Source: Aureimonas ureilytica
Lineage (GTDB): Bacteria; Pseudomonadota; Alphaproteobacteria; Rhizobiales; Rhizobiaceae
Length of the DNA: 64,000 nt
Assembly (NCBI RefSeq): GCF_001475935.1
Contig: NZ_LDQA01000045.1
Coordinates: 62,001-126,000, forward strand
Direction: 5' to 3'
Part shown: positions 18,796 to 28,621 of the stretch, piece by piece
Position numbering within the stretch: position 1 is the first letter of the stretch
Layout: each line of letters begins with the position of its first letter
Notes under the pieces: generated by a model
What the model saw: only the letters and a program-made list of their open reading frames with translations
Told to the model about the DNA's origin: nothing
Database searches by the model: none
Program-made: the position numbers and the translations under genes

Positions 18796-19167
18796 TCAGG
18801 CGCGGCGCGAGCGTGCGTCCACCGAGTAAGCGCCGGCACCAGCCGTTCCCAGGATCAAGAAACCTCCGACGATCGTGAGGTTTTTCAACGAAGCCTGCAT
18901 ATCGCCGTAATGGCCAAAGTAAATCGTGCCTAGCGTGAAGACGGCCAACACGTAAGCGACGATGCGGGTCTGAAAGCCGAGAAGAATGGCGAGACCGCCA
19001 AAAAACTCGAGAGCGCCTACTACATAGGCCGCTGCTATTCCACCGGGCACGCCAACGTTGGCGAAGTAAGTCGCTGTGCCCGCTGCGTCGCTCAGTTTTC
19101 CGAAGCCAGCATAAATGAAGAGAAGCGATAGAAGAATTCGTCCGGCAAGAACGACTGCAGGGTTCAT
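18796..19167 (-). CDS. DoxX-family membrane protein
   Basis: A 123-aa membrane protein with four hydrophobic helices: AGRILLSLLFIYAGFGKL, then GIAAAYVVGALEFFGGLAILLG, VAYVLAVFTLGTIYFG and LTIVGGFLILGTAGAGAY. This is the DoxX family. The start at 19167 has GGAG about nine bases upstream; an ATG at 19185 would add six residues but has no site. Third codon positions are noticeably richer in A and T than in neighbouring genes, suggesting a foreign or recently acquired gene. The role is unclear; some DoxX proteins act in redox stress. Confidence 0.88.
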   Translation of the reverse strand: MNPAVVLAGRILLSLLFIYAGFGKLSDAAGTATYFANVGVPGGIAAAYVVGALEFFGGLAILLGFQTRIVAYVLAVFTLGTIYFGHYGDMQASLKNLTIVGGFLILGTAGAGAYSVDARSRRA

Positions 19168-19262
19168 ATTTCGTGGCTCCGTCATGGCTGTTTTGGTGAT
19201 GTGGAATGTGATCCAAGGTGTTCGGCTAACATAGCCTGCTGCAGCGCGACTGATCGTCAACG

Positions 19263-19294
19263 AAAAACGCCCCAATCGCGGGATTGGGGCGTTT
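19263..19294 (-). terminator. Terminator of fumC
   Basis: A perfect 13-bp stem AAACGCCCCAATC / GATTGGGGCGTTT with a 4-base loop, read on the minus strand after fumC and followed by TTTTT. Confidence 0.92.
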
Positions 19295-19320
19295 CATCAA
19301 ACCAATCGTCTGAAGGGCGA

Positions 19321-20712
19321 TCAGCCCGGACGGGTCATCGCGGCAGGATCGACGATCCGGTCATAGTCTTCGCCCGAGACGAGGCCGGAGGCGAGGGCTT
19401 CCTCGCGCAGCGTCGTGCCCTTCTTGTGCGCCGTCTTGGCAATGGTCGCGGCATTGTCGTAGCCGATGGTGGGGGCGAGCGCCGTCACCAGCATGAGCGA
19501 CTGCTGCATCAGATCCTTGATGCGGTCCTCGTTGGCCTTGATACCATCGACGCAATGTTCGCGGAACGAATCCATACCGTCGGCGAGAAGCCGGATCGAG
19601 GAGATCACCGCATTGGCGATCACGGGCTTGAAGACGTTCAACTCGAAATGGCCCTGAGAGGCCGCGACCGTCACGGTCGTCTCGTGGCCGAAGACCTCGG
19701 CGGCGACCATGGTCAGCGCTTCGCACTGGGTCGGGTTGACCTTGCCCGGCATGATCGAGGAGCCCGGCTCGTTCTCGGGCAGCGAGAGTTCGCCCAGGCC
19801 CGAACGCGGGCCGGAGCCGAGGAAGCGGATGTCGTTGGCGATCTTGAAAAGATCGGTCGCGAGCGCGTTGAGCGAGCCGTGGAAAAAGGCCAGCGCACCG
19901 TGCGAGGCGAGCGCCTCGAACTTGTTCTCGGCCGTGCGGAAGGGCAGGCCGGTGAGTGAAGCGATCTCGTCGGCGATCTTCACGTCGAAGCCGACCGGGG
20001 CGTTCAGCCCGGTCCCGACTGCCGTGCCGCCCTGCGCGAGGGCATAGACGTCTTCGATCGCCTGTTCGATGCGGCGCTTGCCCAGCTTCAGCGCGGCGGC
20101 ATAGCCCGAGAATTCCTGGCCGAGCGTGATCGGGGTGGCATCCTGCGTGTGCGTGCGGCCGATCTTGATGATGTGATCGAACTCGCGGGCCTTCTTGTCG
20201 AGCGAGGCGTAGAGCGCGTCGATCGCCGGCAGGATGCGCTTGGTCGCCTCGATGGCAACGGCCACGTGAATGGCCGTCGGGAACACGTCGTTCGAGGACT
20301 GGCCCATATTGACGTGGTCGTTCGGGTGGATCGGCTTCTTGGAGCCCTGCTCGCCGCCGAGCATCTCGATGCCCCGGTTCGAGATCACCTCGTTGACGTT
20401 CATGTTGGTCTGCGTGCCCGAGCCGGTCTGATAGACCACGAGCGGGAAATGATCGTCGAGCTTGCCGGAGAGGACCTCATCGGCGGCCGCTTCGATCGTC
20501 TCGGCGATCTGGCCGTCCAGCTTGCCCATGGCGCGGTTGACGCGCGCGGCAGCCTTCTTGACCGTGGCGAGGGCGTGGATCACGGCGATCGGCTGCTTGT
20601 CGGTGCCGATGCGGAAATTGTTGAGGGAGCGCTCGGTCTGCGCGCCCCAGTAGCGGTCGCTCGCGACGTCGATCGCGCCGATCGAATCCGTTTCGCGTCT
20701 GGTGCTGGTCAT
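19321..20712 (-). CDS. fumC: Class II fumarate hydratase
   Basis: A 463-aa iron-independent fumarase that interconverts fumarate and malate in the citric acid cycle. The superfamily signature [15 protein letters not shown] is present, together with [17 protein letters not shown] and [17 protein letters not shown]. The length matches E. coli FumC (467). The ATG at 20712 begins [15 protein letters not shown]; an upstream extension of 23 arginine-rich residues lacks family support. It is a monocistronic gene with a terminator on its 3' side and the CsbD gene upstream. Confidence 0.96.
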   Translation of the reverse strand: MTSTRRETDSIGAIDVASDRYWGAQTERSLNNFRIGTDKQPIAVIHALATVKKAAARVNRAMGKLDGQIAETIEAAADEVLSGKLDDHFPLVVYQTGSGTQTNMNVNEVISNRGIEMLGGEQGSKKPIHPNDHVNMGQSSNDVFPTAIHVAVAIEATKRILPAIDALYASLDKKAREFDHIIKIGRTHTQDATPITLGQEFSGYAAALKLGKRRIEQAIEDVYALAQGGTAVGTGLNAPVGFDVKIADEIASLTGLPFRTAENKFEALASHGALAFFHGSLNALATDLFKIANDIRFLGSGPRSGLGELSLPENEPGSSIMPGKVNPTQCEALTMVAAEVFGHETTVTVAASQGHFELNVFKPVIANAVISSIRLLADGMDSFREHCVDGIKANEDRIKDLMQQSLMLVTALAPTIGYDNAATIAKTAHKKGTTLREEALASGLVSGEDYDRIVDPAAMTRPG

Positions 20713-20815
20713 CGGTCTTCCCCTCGCGACAAGGCGCCCGTCGTCCCGCGTGTGGGAGCGGCGCTTCCGCGCGGTTATCACGACAAGGGAAGGGGAGAAA
20801 CCCTTTGGCCCAACG

Positions 20816-20841
20816 AAAAGAGCCAGCCTTTCGGCTGGCTC
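20816..20841 (-). terminator. Terminator of the CsbD gene
   Basis: A 9-bp stem GAGCCAGCC / GGCTGGCTC with a 4-base loop; on the minus strand it is followed by a TTTT run. Confidence 0.88.
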
Positions 20842-20867
20842 CTAACTCAAACGATTGAACTCGAAAC

Positions 20868-21059
20868 TTAGTGCTTGGAGCCCAGGGTGTCTTTCACGGC
20901 GTCCTTGACCTTGCCGTAGTTTTTCTCGGTCTTGCCTTCGGCCTGATCGGCGAGGCCTTCGGCCTGCAGGCTATCGTTGCCGACCAGCTTGCCGAGGCCT
21001 TCCTTGACCTTGCCACCGAGTTCCTTGGCGCCGCCCGAGATCTCGTTCTTGTCGACCAT
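20868..21059 (-). CDS. CsbD-family stress protein
   Basis: A 63-aa CsbD-like protein starting MVDKNEISGGAKELGGKVKE. The repeated GGK/AEG pattern (EGLADQAEGKTEKNYGKVKD) is typical of this family of small, hydrophilic, stress-induced proteins. GAGGAG lies just upstream of the ATG at 21059. Family members are induced by general stress in several bacteria; the biochemical function is not known. It is probably monocistronic with its own terminator. Confidence 0.93.
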   Translation of the reverse strand: MVDKNEISGGAKELGGKVKEGLGKLVGNDSLQAEGLADQAEGKTEKNYGKVKDAVKDTLGSKH

Positions 21060-21147
21060 AACCTGTCTCCTCAAGGTGTATCGGACGCCGTGTCCGATTT
21101 TCGAAAAGGAGAACAGCGGAGCGCAGCGATCCGTTCCCGGCTCAAGA

Positions 21148-21924
21148 TTACATTTTCGACAGGATCGTGACGATCTGCTGGAGCGCGAGTGCGCAGATCA
21201 ACAGGCCCACGATACGCAGGAGCCAGCGTTCGGGAATGCGTTTCACGGCGTAGCCCGCCAAGGGCGCGGCCAGAATGCCTCCCGCGATCAGGCCCAGCAC
21301 CGAGAGGGCGTGGTCGGTCAGATCGCCCGCTTCTTCCCAATGGCCGGTGACGAGCGCCAGAAGGAACGCCAGCGAAACCGAGAGCGTGACAAGGAATTCG
21401 GCGGCGTTCACCGTGCCGATGACGTAGCGCGGCTGGCCGCCGGCCCCGAGCAGGCCCGAGGTCACGACCGGCCCCCAGCCGCCGCCGCCGATCGAATCCA
21501 GAAAGCCGCCGGCCGCGCCCAGCGGCGGCACCAGCGCCATGGGCGTCTGGGCTCGCGGGATCGTGCGAAAGGAGCGCAGCGTCAGCATGATGCCGATCGC
21601 GGCGAGATAGGCCGCGACGAAGGGACGGATCGTGCCGCCATCGATCGAGGTCAGCACATAGGTGCCGAGCACCGCGCCGATCACGCCGAAGGGCACGAGG
21701 CGCCAGAACAGCTTCCAGTCGATATTGCGGTTGACGATATGGGCCGTGCCCGAAGCGGCCGTGGTGAAAAGCTCCGCCGTGTGGACCGAGGCCGAGGCGA
21801 CCGAAGGCGGCACGCCGAAGCTCATGAGAACGGTCGAAGAAATGACGCCATAGGCCATGCCCAGCGCGCCATCCACCAATTGCGCTAAGGCACCGACGAA
21901 AAAGAAGATGAAGAATTCGCTCAT
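21148..21924 (-). CDS. TSUP-family (TauE/SafE) membrane exporter
   Basis: A 258-aa integral membrane protein of the sulfite-exporter TauE/SafE family, with about eight hydrophobic segments. Family features include an N-terminal FFIFFFVGALAQLVDGALG helix, a SVASASVHTAELFTTA stretch and the second-half repeat GGFLDSIGGGGWGPVVTSGLL. TSUP members export sulfite, sulfoacetate or other organic sulfur anions; the substrate here is not determinable. It is monocistronic between csbD and groL. Confidence 0.9.
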   Translation of the reverse strand: MSEFFIFFFVGALAQLVDGALGMAYGVISSTVLMSFGVPPSVASASVHTAELFTTAASGTAHIVNRNIDWKLFWRLVPFGVIGAVLGTYVLTSIDGGTIRPFVAAYLAAIGIMLTLRSFRTIPRAQTPMALVPPLGAAGGFLDSIGGGGWGPVVTSGLLGAGGQPRYVIGTVNAAEFLVTLSVSLAFLLALVTGHWEEAGDLTDHALSVLGLIAGGILAAPLAGYAVKRIPERWLLRIVGLLICALALQQIVTILSKM

Positions 21925-22063
21925 GCACCGTCCAGACAGGGGGGCGAGCGCCCCGTTTCGGCCCTGTCATAGACGCGAAATCGCCGCGATGCGCCAGCGC
22001 GCGAAGGGTCAACTCTTCCGAAGGGCGGCTTGAACAGAGGGCATCGATCCGAACGGCAGGCAC

Positions 22064-22094
22064 GAAAAAGGGGCCCGCTTGCGCGAGCCCCCTT
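22064..22094 (-). terminator. Probable terminator of groESL
   Basis: On the minus strand, GGGGGCTCGC pairs with GCGGGCCCC (one G-U wobble) around a GCAA loop, followed by TTTTT. It lies about 130 nt past the groL stop codon, the nearest T-tract terminator found there. Confidence 0.85.
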
Positions 22095-22224
22095 ATGACT
22101 AGGCCTATCGGCCTTCCTTGCCCTGTCGGGCTTGGAAGTCCATGCCGCCACCTGAAACCGGCCTTGCCCGGTTTCAGCATCCTTGAGGATGGGCGGCTTG
22201 ATGGGCTTCTTCGCCCTGTTGGGC
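22095..22224 (-). repeat. groL 3' untranslated region with duplicated groL tail and hairpins
   Basis: Bases 22113-22149 repeat the end of groL and what follows it (22206-22242) with 33 of 37 bases identical. The offset is 93 bp, so the two are in the same frame. The four differences are transitions; one turns the TAA stop into CAA. Each copy keeps the small hairpin next to the stop (GCCC-TGTC/TGTT-GGGC). Between the copies are a perfect 10-bp hairpin at 22152-22177 and CATCC/GGATG at 22178-22191; AGGCC/GGCCT at 22101-22114 lies between the downstream copy and the terminator. It looks like a partial duplication or recombination scar; any role in mRNA stability is inference. Confidence 0.8.
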
Positions 22225-23943
<1,719 letters not shown>

Positions 23944-23960
23944 TCAGTCCGGACGATGGG

Positions 23961-24257
23961 TCAGCCGACGATCCCGAGGATGTCGGATTCCTTCATGATG
24001 AGCAGGTCTTCGCCGCCGAGCTTGATCTCGGTGCCCGACCACTTGCCGAACAGGATGCGGTCGCCGGCCTTGACTTCGAGCGGGTTGACCTTGCCGGTCT
24101 CGTCGCGAGCGCCCGCGCCGACGGCGACGATCTCGCCTTCCTGCGGCTTTTCCTTCGCGGTGTCCGGGATGATGATGCCGCCAGCCGTCTTGCTCTCGGA
24201 CTCGACGCGCCGCACCACGACACGATCGTGCAGGGGGCGGAAATTCACGTTGGCCAT
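23961..24257 (-). CDS. groES: Co-chaperonin GroES
   Basis: The 98-aa 10-kDa co-chaperonin that caps GroEL. Visible features are the N-terminal [14 protein letters not shown], the mobile loop [21 protein letters not shown] and the C-terminal [23 protein letters not shown]. It is the first gene of the groESL operon. The promoter and CIRCE element lie 60-125 bases upstream. Confidence 0.98.
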   Translation of the reverse strand: MANVNFRPLHDRVVVRRVESESKTAGGIIIPDTAKEKPQEGEIVAVGAGARDETGKVNPLEVKAGDRILFGKWSGTEIKLGGEDLLIMKESDILGIVG

Positions 24258-24317
24258 CTCAGTCGAACCTTCTTGGCTATGGGGGGACCGACCAGCGAAG
24301 CGATCGATCCGAGGATT

Positions 24318-24344
24318 CTGGCACTCACTAAAGCGGAGTGCTAA
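24318..24344. promoter_or_regulatory. CIRCE operator of groESL
   Basis: The right arm GAGTGCTAA is a perfect match to the CIRCE consensus, with a 9-base spacer. The left arm CTGGCACTC differs from TTAGCACTC at two positions. It lies just downstream of the predicted -10 box on the minus strand, where HrcA binding would block transcription. HrcA itself is not encoded in the window. Confidence 0.92.
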
Positions 24345-24351
24345 CGCGGCC

Positions 24352-24381
24352 TAGATAGGGGAGGGCATCCCTCCCTGTCAA
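24352..24381 (-). promoter_or_regulatory. Sigma-70-like promoter of groESL
   Basis: On the minus strand a perfect -35 box TTGACA (24376-24381) is followed by an 18-base spacer and the -10 box TATCTA (24352-24357). The spacer contains a perfect inverted repeat GGGAGGG-CAT-CCCTCCC (24359-24375). The start site would fall inside or next to the CIRCE element. Confidence 0.75.
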
Positions 24382-24420
24382 GATTCGTCGTCGCGCCGCA
24401 AGGTGGCGAGTATCGCAGAT

Positions 24421-24438
24421 GGCGTTAAGGTTAACGCC
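24421..24438. repeat. Perfect palindrome in the groES/TadG-like gap
   Basis: GGCGTTAA-GG-TTAACGCC is a perfect 8-bp inverted repeat with a 2-base centre, in an A+T-richer stretch between divergent groES and the TadG-like gene. The 325-bp gap otherwise holds only the groESL promoter and CIRCE. The palindrome could be an operator for the TadG-like gene (inference) or a minor hairpin. Confidence 0.5.
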
Positions 24439-24582
24439 ACACCAGTCTGACCGGCAAAAATGATGACCCGATACGGAAGGATTGGAAAGATTCCGCCCTT
24501 AACTATGCATGATGGCTTAGCGAATCGCCTGTTCGGGGTGCCACCCGGGGTTTGAAGCGCTGCGACCGGAGTGCGTTCTGAG

Positions 24583-26457
24583 ATGTTCGAAACACAGACC
24601 CCGCCGCCGGCTGATCGGCCGTTCCGACGCGCCCTGCTGCGGGACCGGGGCGGCAACTTCACCATCATGGCGGCGGTTCTTCTCTTCCCGATCCTGATGG
24701 GGATCGCGGCGGCGGCCGACATCAGCCTCTTCTACAGCGGCCGAACGGCCGTTCAGTCCGCCACCGACGCAGCCGCGCTCGCGGCGGCCAAACAGTTCAG
24801 CGTGGACCAGGACGCGGGCCGGCTTCAGACGCTGGCCGAAAACGTGTTCGCCGCGAACATGGCCGGCGTTGCGCAGACGACCGGGACCCTGACCTATGAG
24901 GGGACGGACTGGACGCCGGAGGGAACGCGCGAACTGAAGATTTCCGTCTGCTCCACCTACGATCCCTTCTTTCTCCCGGCGCTGAATATCTCGTTCACGG
25001 GATTGAAGGGAAAGGATTGCGCGCGGACGCAGAGCGTCGTCGCGGTCGGCTCCACCACGGTGGAAGTGGCCTTCGTGCTCGATACGTCGGGCTCCATGAA
25101 CGACAGTCCGGCCAAAGGCGGCCCCGCCAAGATCTCCACCCTCAAAACCCAGGCCGCGAAGGCGATTGACACCCTTTTCGGATCGGGTTCGTCCGCTGGG
25201 CCCCAGGACCCGGTGCGCGTCGGCATCGTGCCCTTTTCGGGTGGGGTGAATGTTGGGCCCGAGCACCTGAACGACTGGTGGATGGACCCCAAGGGCTTGT
25301 CGCCGCTCCACAACGAAAATCTCGACTGGAGAACGTATCACGGCGCGACAGGCCTTGATCAGCCGCTCGCCGTCAAGGTCAACGGATACTCCACTTCGAC
25401 ATCGCTTCTGAATCCGACGACCTATCTAACCCGGCAACTCATTTACGCTTCGCTTGGGGCGAAGAATTCCAACTGGGCTTATCGAGGATGTGTGGAGTCG
25501 CGGGCGGCCAAATATGCACTGACGGACGCCCCGCCCTCCGAACTGGAGCCTGCGACCTTGTTTGTCCCTTACCTCGCGCCCGACGAGCCGGATAATTATT
25601 TGTATGGTTCCTGGACAAACAGTTATCTCGTGGACAGTTCGAAAGGCAATTACAGGCAGCGCCTGATGAATGTCGATAAATACTTCTCCAACGTTCGCCA
25701 GGATGGTCCGGTGGCGAATAACTTTCGCAACACGCCGAGCTTCATGTGCGACTCGGCCAAGCTGACGCCTTTGACGAACAGCAAGTCCCAAGCGCTCGCG
25801 GCGGTCGATAAACTCGTGGCGACGGGGGCGACCAATGTGCCGCAAGGGGTCGAATGGGGATGGAAGGTCTTGTCCAAAAACGAACCTTTTTCCGAGGGTC
25901 GAGCCGCCGGCGATGAAAATAACATCAAGGCGATGATCGTCATGACGGATGGTCAGAACACCTACTACAATTCTTACAGCGACGCGGTTTCTACCTTCGG
26001 CGCCTATGGCTATGCGGGTCCGGACTATAACGAGCCCGGCCAGAGCGTGGCTCGCCTCTTCGATTACAAGAGCGGTGTGTCCACGGCCAACACCGACAGC
26101 AATTACACCGCCGCGTTGAACGGCAGGCTCGCTGCCATTTGCGAAAATTCCAAGAACGATGGCCGGATCAAGCTCAAGGATGGCTCGGGCACGCAGCTCA
26201 ACGACGAGAAAGGGCCCGTCACGCGCGACGGCGTGTTGATCTACACGATCGCCTTCGACATTCCGGCCCAGTACCAGACTATGGTCAACGGTCTCCTGAA
26301 AGGCTGCGCCTCCTACAAGATCGGCGACCTCCGAAAGACCGAGCTGCCCTACAGGGACAAGGCGAAGTATTTCTACAGCGCCGCCAACGCGAAGGATCTG
26401 GAAAACGCCTTCAGCGACATCATGGCCTCGCTCACCAACCTTCGCATCGCGCGCTGA
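24583..26457 (+). CDS. TadG-like pilus-assembly / von Willebrand factor A protein
   Basis: A 624-aa protein with a short cytoplasmic N-terminus, one membrane helix (about residues 25-48, NFTIMAAVLLFPILMGIAAA) and the TadE/G-type block YSGRTAVQSATDAAALAAAK. A von Willebrand A domain begins about residue 160 with the metal-site motif DTSGSMNDS (Asp167). The rest is a long extracytoplasmic region rich in Tyr and Asn, ending DIMASLTNLRIAR. The start at 24583 follows GGAG; a GTG at 24571 is an alternative. No other tad/flp pilus genes are nearby. The middle (about 25400-25700) is more A+T-rich than its surroundings, so horizontal transfer or relaxed selection is possible. Confidence 0.88.
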   Translation: MFETQTPPPADRPFRRALLRDRGGNFTIMAAVLLFPILMGIAAAADISLFYSGRTAVQSATDAAALAAAKQFSVDQDAGRLQTLAENVFAANMAGVAQTTGTLTYEGTDWTPEGTRELKISVCSTYDPFFLPALNISFTGLKGKDCARTQSVVAVGSTTVEVAFVLDTSGSMNDSPAKGGPAKISTLKTQAAKAIDTLFGSGSSAGPQDPVRVGIVPFSGGVNVGPEHLNDWWMDPKGLSPLHNENLDWRTYHGATGLDQPLAVKVNGYSTSTSLLNPTTYLTRQLIYASLGAKNSNWAYRGCVESRAAKYALTDAPPSELEPATLFVPYLAPDEPDNYLYGSWTNSYLVDSSKGNYRQRLMNVDKYFSNVRQDGPVANNFRNTPSFMCDSAKLTPLTNSKSQALAAVDKLVATGATNVPQGVEWGWKVLSKNEPFSEGRAAGDENNIKAMIVMTDGQNTYYNSYSDAVSTFGAYGYAGPDYNEPGQSVARLFDYKSGVSTANTDSNYTAALNGRLAAICENSKNDGRIKLKDGSGTQLNDEKGPVTRDGVLIYTIAFDIPAQYQTMVNGLLKGCASYKIGDLRKTELPYRDKAKYFYSAANAKDLENAFSDIMASLTNLRIAR

Positions 26458-26534
26458 GGCTGCGACGCGCCTTGACCCGTCCCGCCGCCCTCCAGTATCG
26501 CCAGACCCACAAAAGGGCGAAGTGGAAAGACGAG

Positions 26535-27374
26535 ATGGTTCAGGCATTGCAAGCGATCGATCGTCTGGCCGACATCGCGGGCGCTTACGGCGCCATCTTC
26601 TGCGACGTCTGGGGCGTGGTGCACGATGGCGAGGCGCGCAACCCGCCGGCCGTCGCCGCGCTGGCCGAGGCACGCCGGGCCGGGGCTCATGTAGTTCTGC
26701 TCACCAATTCGCCGCGCCCGGCCGAGGGCGTGCGCGAGCAGCTCAATGCGCTCGGCGTATCGCGCGACAGCTATGACGCGATCGTCACCTCGGGCGACGC
26801 CACACGCGCGCTGATCTCGGCCGGTTCTCGCCGTGTCTTTCATATCGGCACGGAGCGCAACGAAGACCTGTTCGAGGGCCTCGGTCTCGAACTCCTGGCC
26901 CCCGAAGAGGCCGATCTCGTGGTGGCGACGGGCCTCTTCGACGACGAACGCGAGACGCCGGACGATTACGTCGCTCTTCTCGACCGGATGGCGGCGCGCA
27001 ACCTGCCGATGATCTGCGCCAATCCCGACATCGTGGTGCATCGCGGCGAGCGGCTGATCTACTGCGCGGGGGCGGTCGCGCGCGCCTATGCCGAGCGGGG
27101 GCAGGTCGTGCATCTGGCCGGCAAGCCGCATCCCCCGATCTATGACGTGGCGAGTTCCCTCCTGCCCAAGGCCGGCGTTCCGATCCTGTGCATCGGCGAC
27201 GGCATGTTCACCGACGTGAAGGGCGCCAATACGTTCGGCGCCGACTGTCTCTTCATCTCCGACGGCATCCATCGCGACGAACTGGCGGACGCAAACGGCG
27301 ATCCGGCGCGTCTGGCTGAGGCGCTGGACGGGCGTGGCCTGACGGCTCGTTTCGTCCAGCCGTTCCTGCGCTGA
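26535..27374 (+). CDS. TIGR01459-family HAD hydrolase
   Basis: A 279-aa haloacid-dehalogenase-type hydrolase of the family found next to ribF in alphaproteobacteria. Motif I is IFCDVWGVVHDG with the nucleophile Asp24. Motif II is VVLLTNSPRP. Later motifs are AGKPHPPIYDV (Lys) and CIGDGMFTDVKGANTFG (Asp), as in the NagD/PGP-like subgroup. The in-frame sequence upstream overlaps the preceding gene, so ATG 26535 is used. It is followed by ribF after 2 bases, so the two are likely co-expressed. The substrate is not known. Confidence 0.92.
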   Translation: MVQALQAIDRLADIAGAYGAIFCDVWGVVHDGEARNPPAVAALAEARRAGAHVVLLTNSPRPAEGVREQLNALGVSRDSYDAIVTSGDATRALISAGSRRVFHIGTERNEDLFEGLGLELLAPEEADLVVATGLFDDERETPDDYVALLDRMAARNLPMICANPDIVVHRGERLIYCAGAVARAYAERGQVVHLAGKPHPPIYDVASSLLPKAGVPILCIGDGMFTDVKGANTFGADCLFISDGIHRDELADANGDPARLAEALDGRGLTARFVQPFLR

Positions 27375-27376
27375 CC

Positions 27377-28366
27377 ATGGAAGCGGCACCCAAGCCCATT
27401 CTGCGCATCGGCTCGGCCGCAGCGCTTCCCGCGCCTTTGCGCGGCGGCGTCGTGGCCATCGGCAATTTCGACGGGGTGCATCGCGGCCATCAGGCTGTGA
27501 TCGACACCGCGCGCGCGATCGCCGAGGCCGAAGGGCGGCCGCTGATCTGCCTGACCTTCGAACCCCATCCACGCACCGTCTTCCGCCCGCAGGCTCCCGT
27601 CGCCCGGCTGACGCCCGCGCCGATGAAGGCGCGGCTTCTCTCCGCGCTCGGCGTCGAGGCCGTTGTGGAACAGCCATTCGACCTCGAATACGCCTCGCAC
27701 CCGGCCGAGACTTTCGTGGAAGAAACGCTCCATCGCGATCTCGGCGCGGCGCATGTCGTGGCCGGCTTCGACTTTCGCTTCGGCGCGCGCCGCCATGGCG
27801 ATCTGCCTTTCCTGCGCGAGGCCTCCGTGCGGATGGGCTTTGCGGTCACGGCGGTGGAGGCGTTCGCCGACGAGGGCGCGCTGGTCGTCTCCTCCTCGCG
27901 CATTCGCGAAGACCTGATGAACGGCGATGTTGCGGCCGCCGCCGGGCTGCTCGGCTATCGCTGGACCTTCGAGGGCGTGATCGGCCACGGCGCGAAACTC
28001 GGGCGCACGCTCGGCTATCCCACGGCCAATATGGTGCTGGGCGAGGACTGCGTGCTGGCCCATGGCATCTACGCGGTGCGCCTGCGCCGTGCCGACGGCT
28101 CGCTGCATGACGGCGTGGCGAGCTTCGGCCGCCGCCCGACCTTCGACAATGGCGCGGCCCTGTTCGAAACCTATCTCTTCGATTTCTCGGGCGATCTTTA
28201 CGGCGAGGCGGCCAGCGTCTCGCTGTTCGGCTTCATCCGGGGCGAGGAGAAGTTCGACAGCGTCGAGGCGCTGGTGAAGCGCATGGATCGCGACGCGGAG
28301 GAGGCGAGGGCGCTTCTCTCCGGCGCACGCCCGCTTTCGGCGCTGGATGGCGCGATCGCCTTTTGA
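27377..28366 (+). CDS. ribF: Bifunctional riboflavin kinase / FAD synthetase
   Basis: A 329-aa bifunctional enzyme converting riboflavin to FMN and FMN to FAD. The N-terminal adenylyltransferase half has GNFDGVHRGHQAVI and later VVSSSRIREDLMNGDV. The C-terminal kinase half, from about residue 195, shows GHGAKLGRTLGYPTANM and GRRPTFDNG. The length is normal for the family. It lies 2 bases after the HAD gene and 255 bp before ileS, the usual order in this order of bacteria. Confidence 0.96.
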   Translation: MEAAPKPILRIGSAAALPAPLRGGVVAIGNFDGVHRGHQAVIDTARAIAEAEGRPLICLTFEPHPRTVFRPQAPVARLTPAPMKARLLSALGVEAVVEQPFDLEYASHPAETFVEETLHRDLGAAHVVAGFDFRFGARRHGDLPFLREASVRMGFAVTAVEAFADEGALVVSSSRIREDLMNGDVAAAAGLLGYRWTFEGVIGHGAKLGRTLGYPTANMVLGEDCVLAHGIYAVRLRRADGSLHDGVASFGRRPTFDNGAALFETYLFDFSGDLYGEAASVSLFGFIRGEEKFDSVEALVKRMDRDAEEARALLSGARPLSALDGAIAF

Positions 28367-28621
28367 ACGGGCTTTATTCCGACGGGCGCGGTTGATAGAG
28401 AGGGCGCATGGGAACCTCGACCGCTCTTTCTGGCGCGCGAAACCGTATCGGTGCGCGAATTAGACGCCCGGCTTGCGCCGCTCGCTGACACGACGCGAGC
28501 GCGGAGGCCGGGATGTGCCTGAACGGCCCGCCGAGCCGGGCCGAATCCTCCCCCTTTTCCCGTTGCAACACGCCTTTCCGGGTGTCTCCCGCCCGATGCA
28601 GGCCCGTTCGAAACCGGACCG

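Noticed and set aside
28367..28621. Possible T-box or other leader before ileS
   Set aside because: No T-box sequence, no antiterminator hairpin and no terminator with T tract were recognised in the 255 bp.
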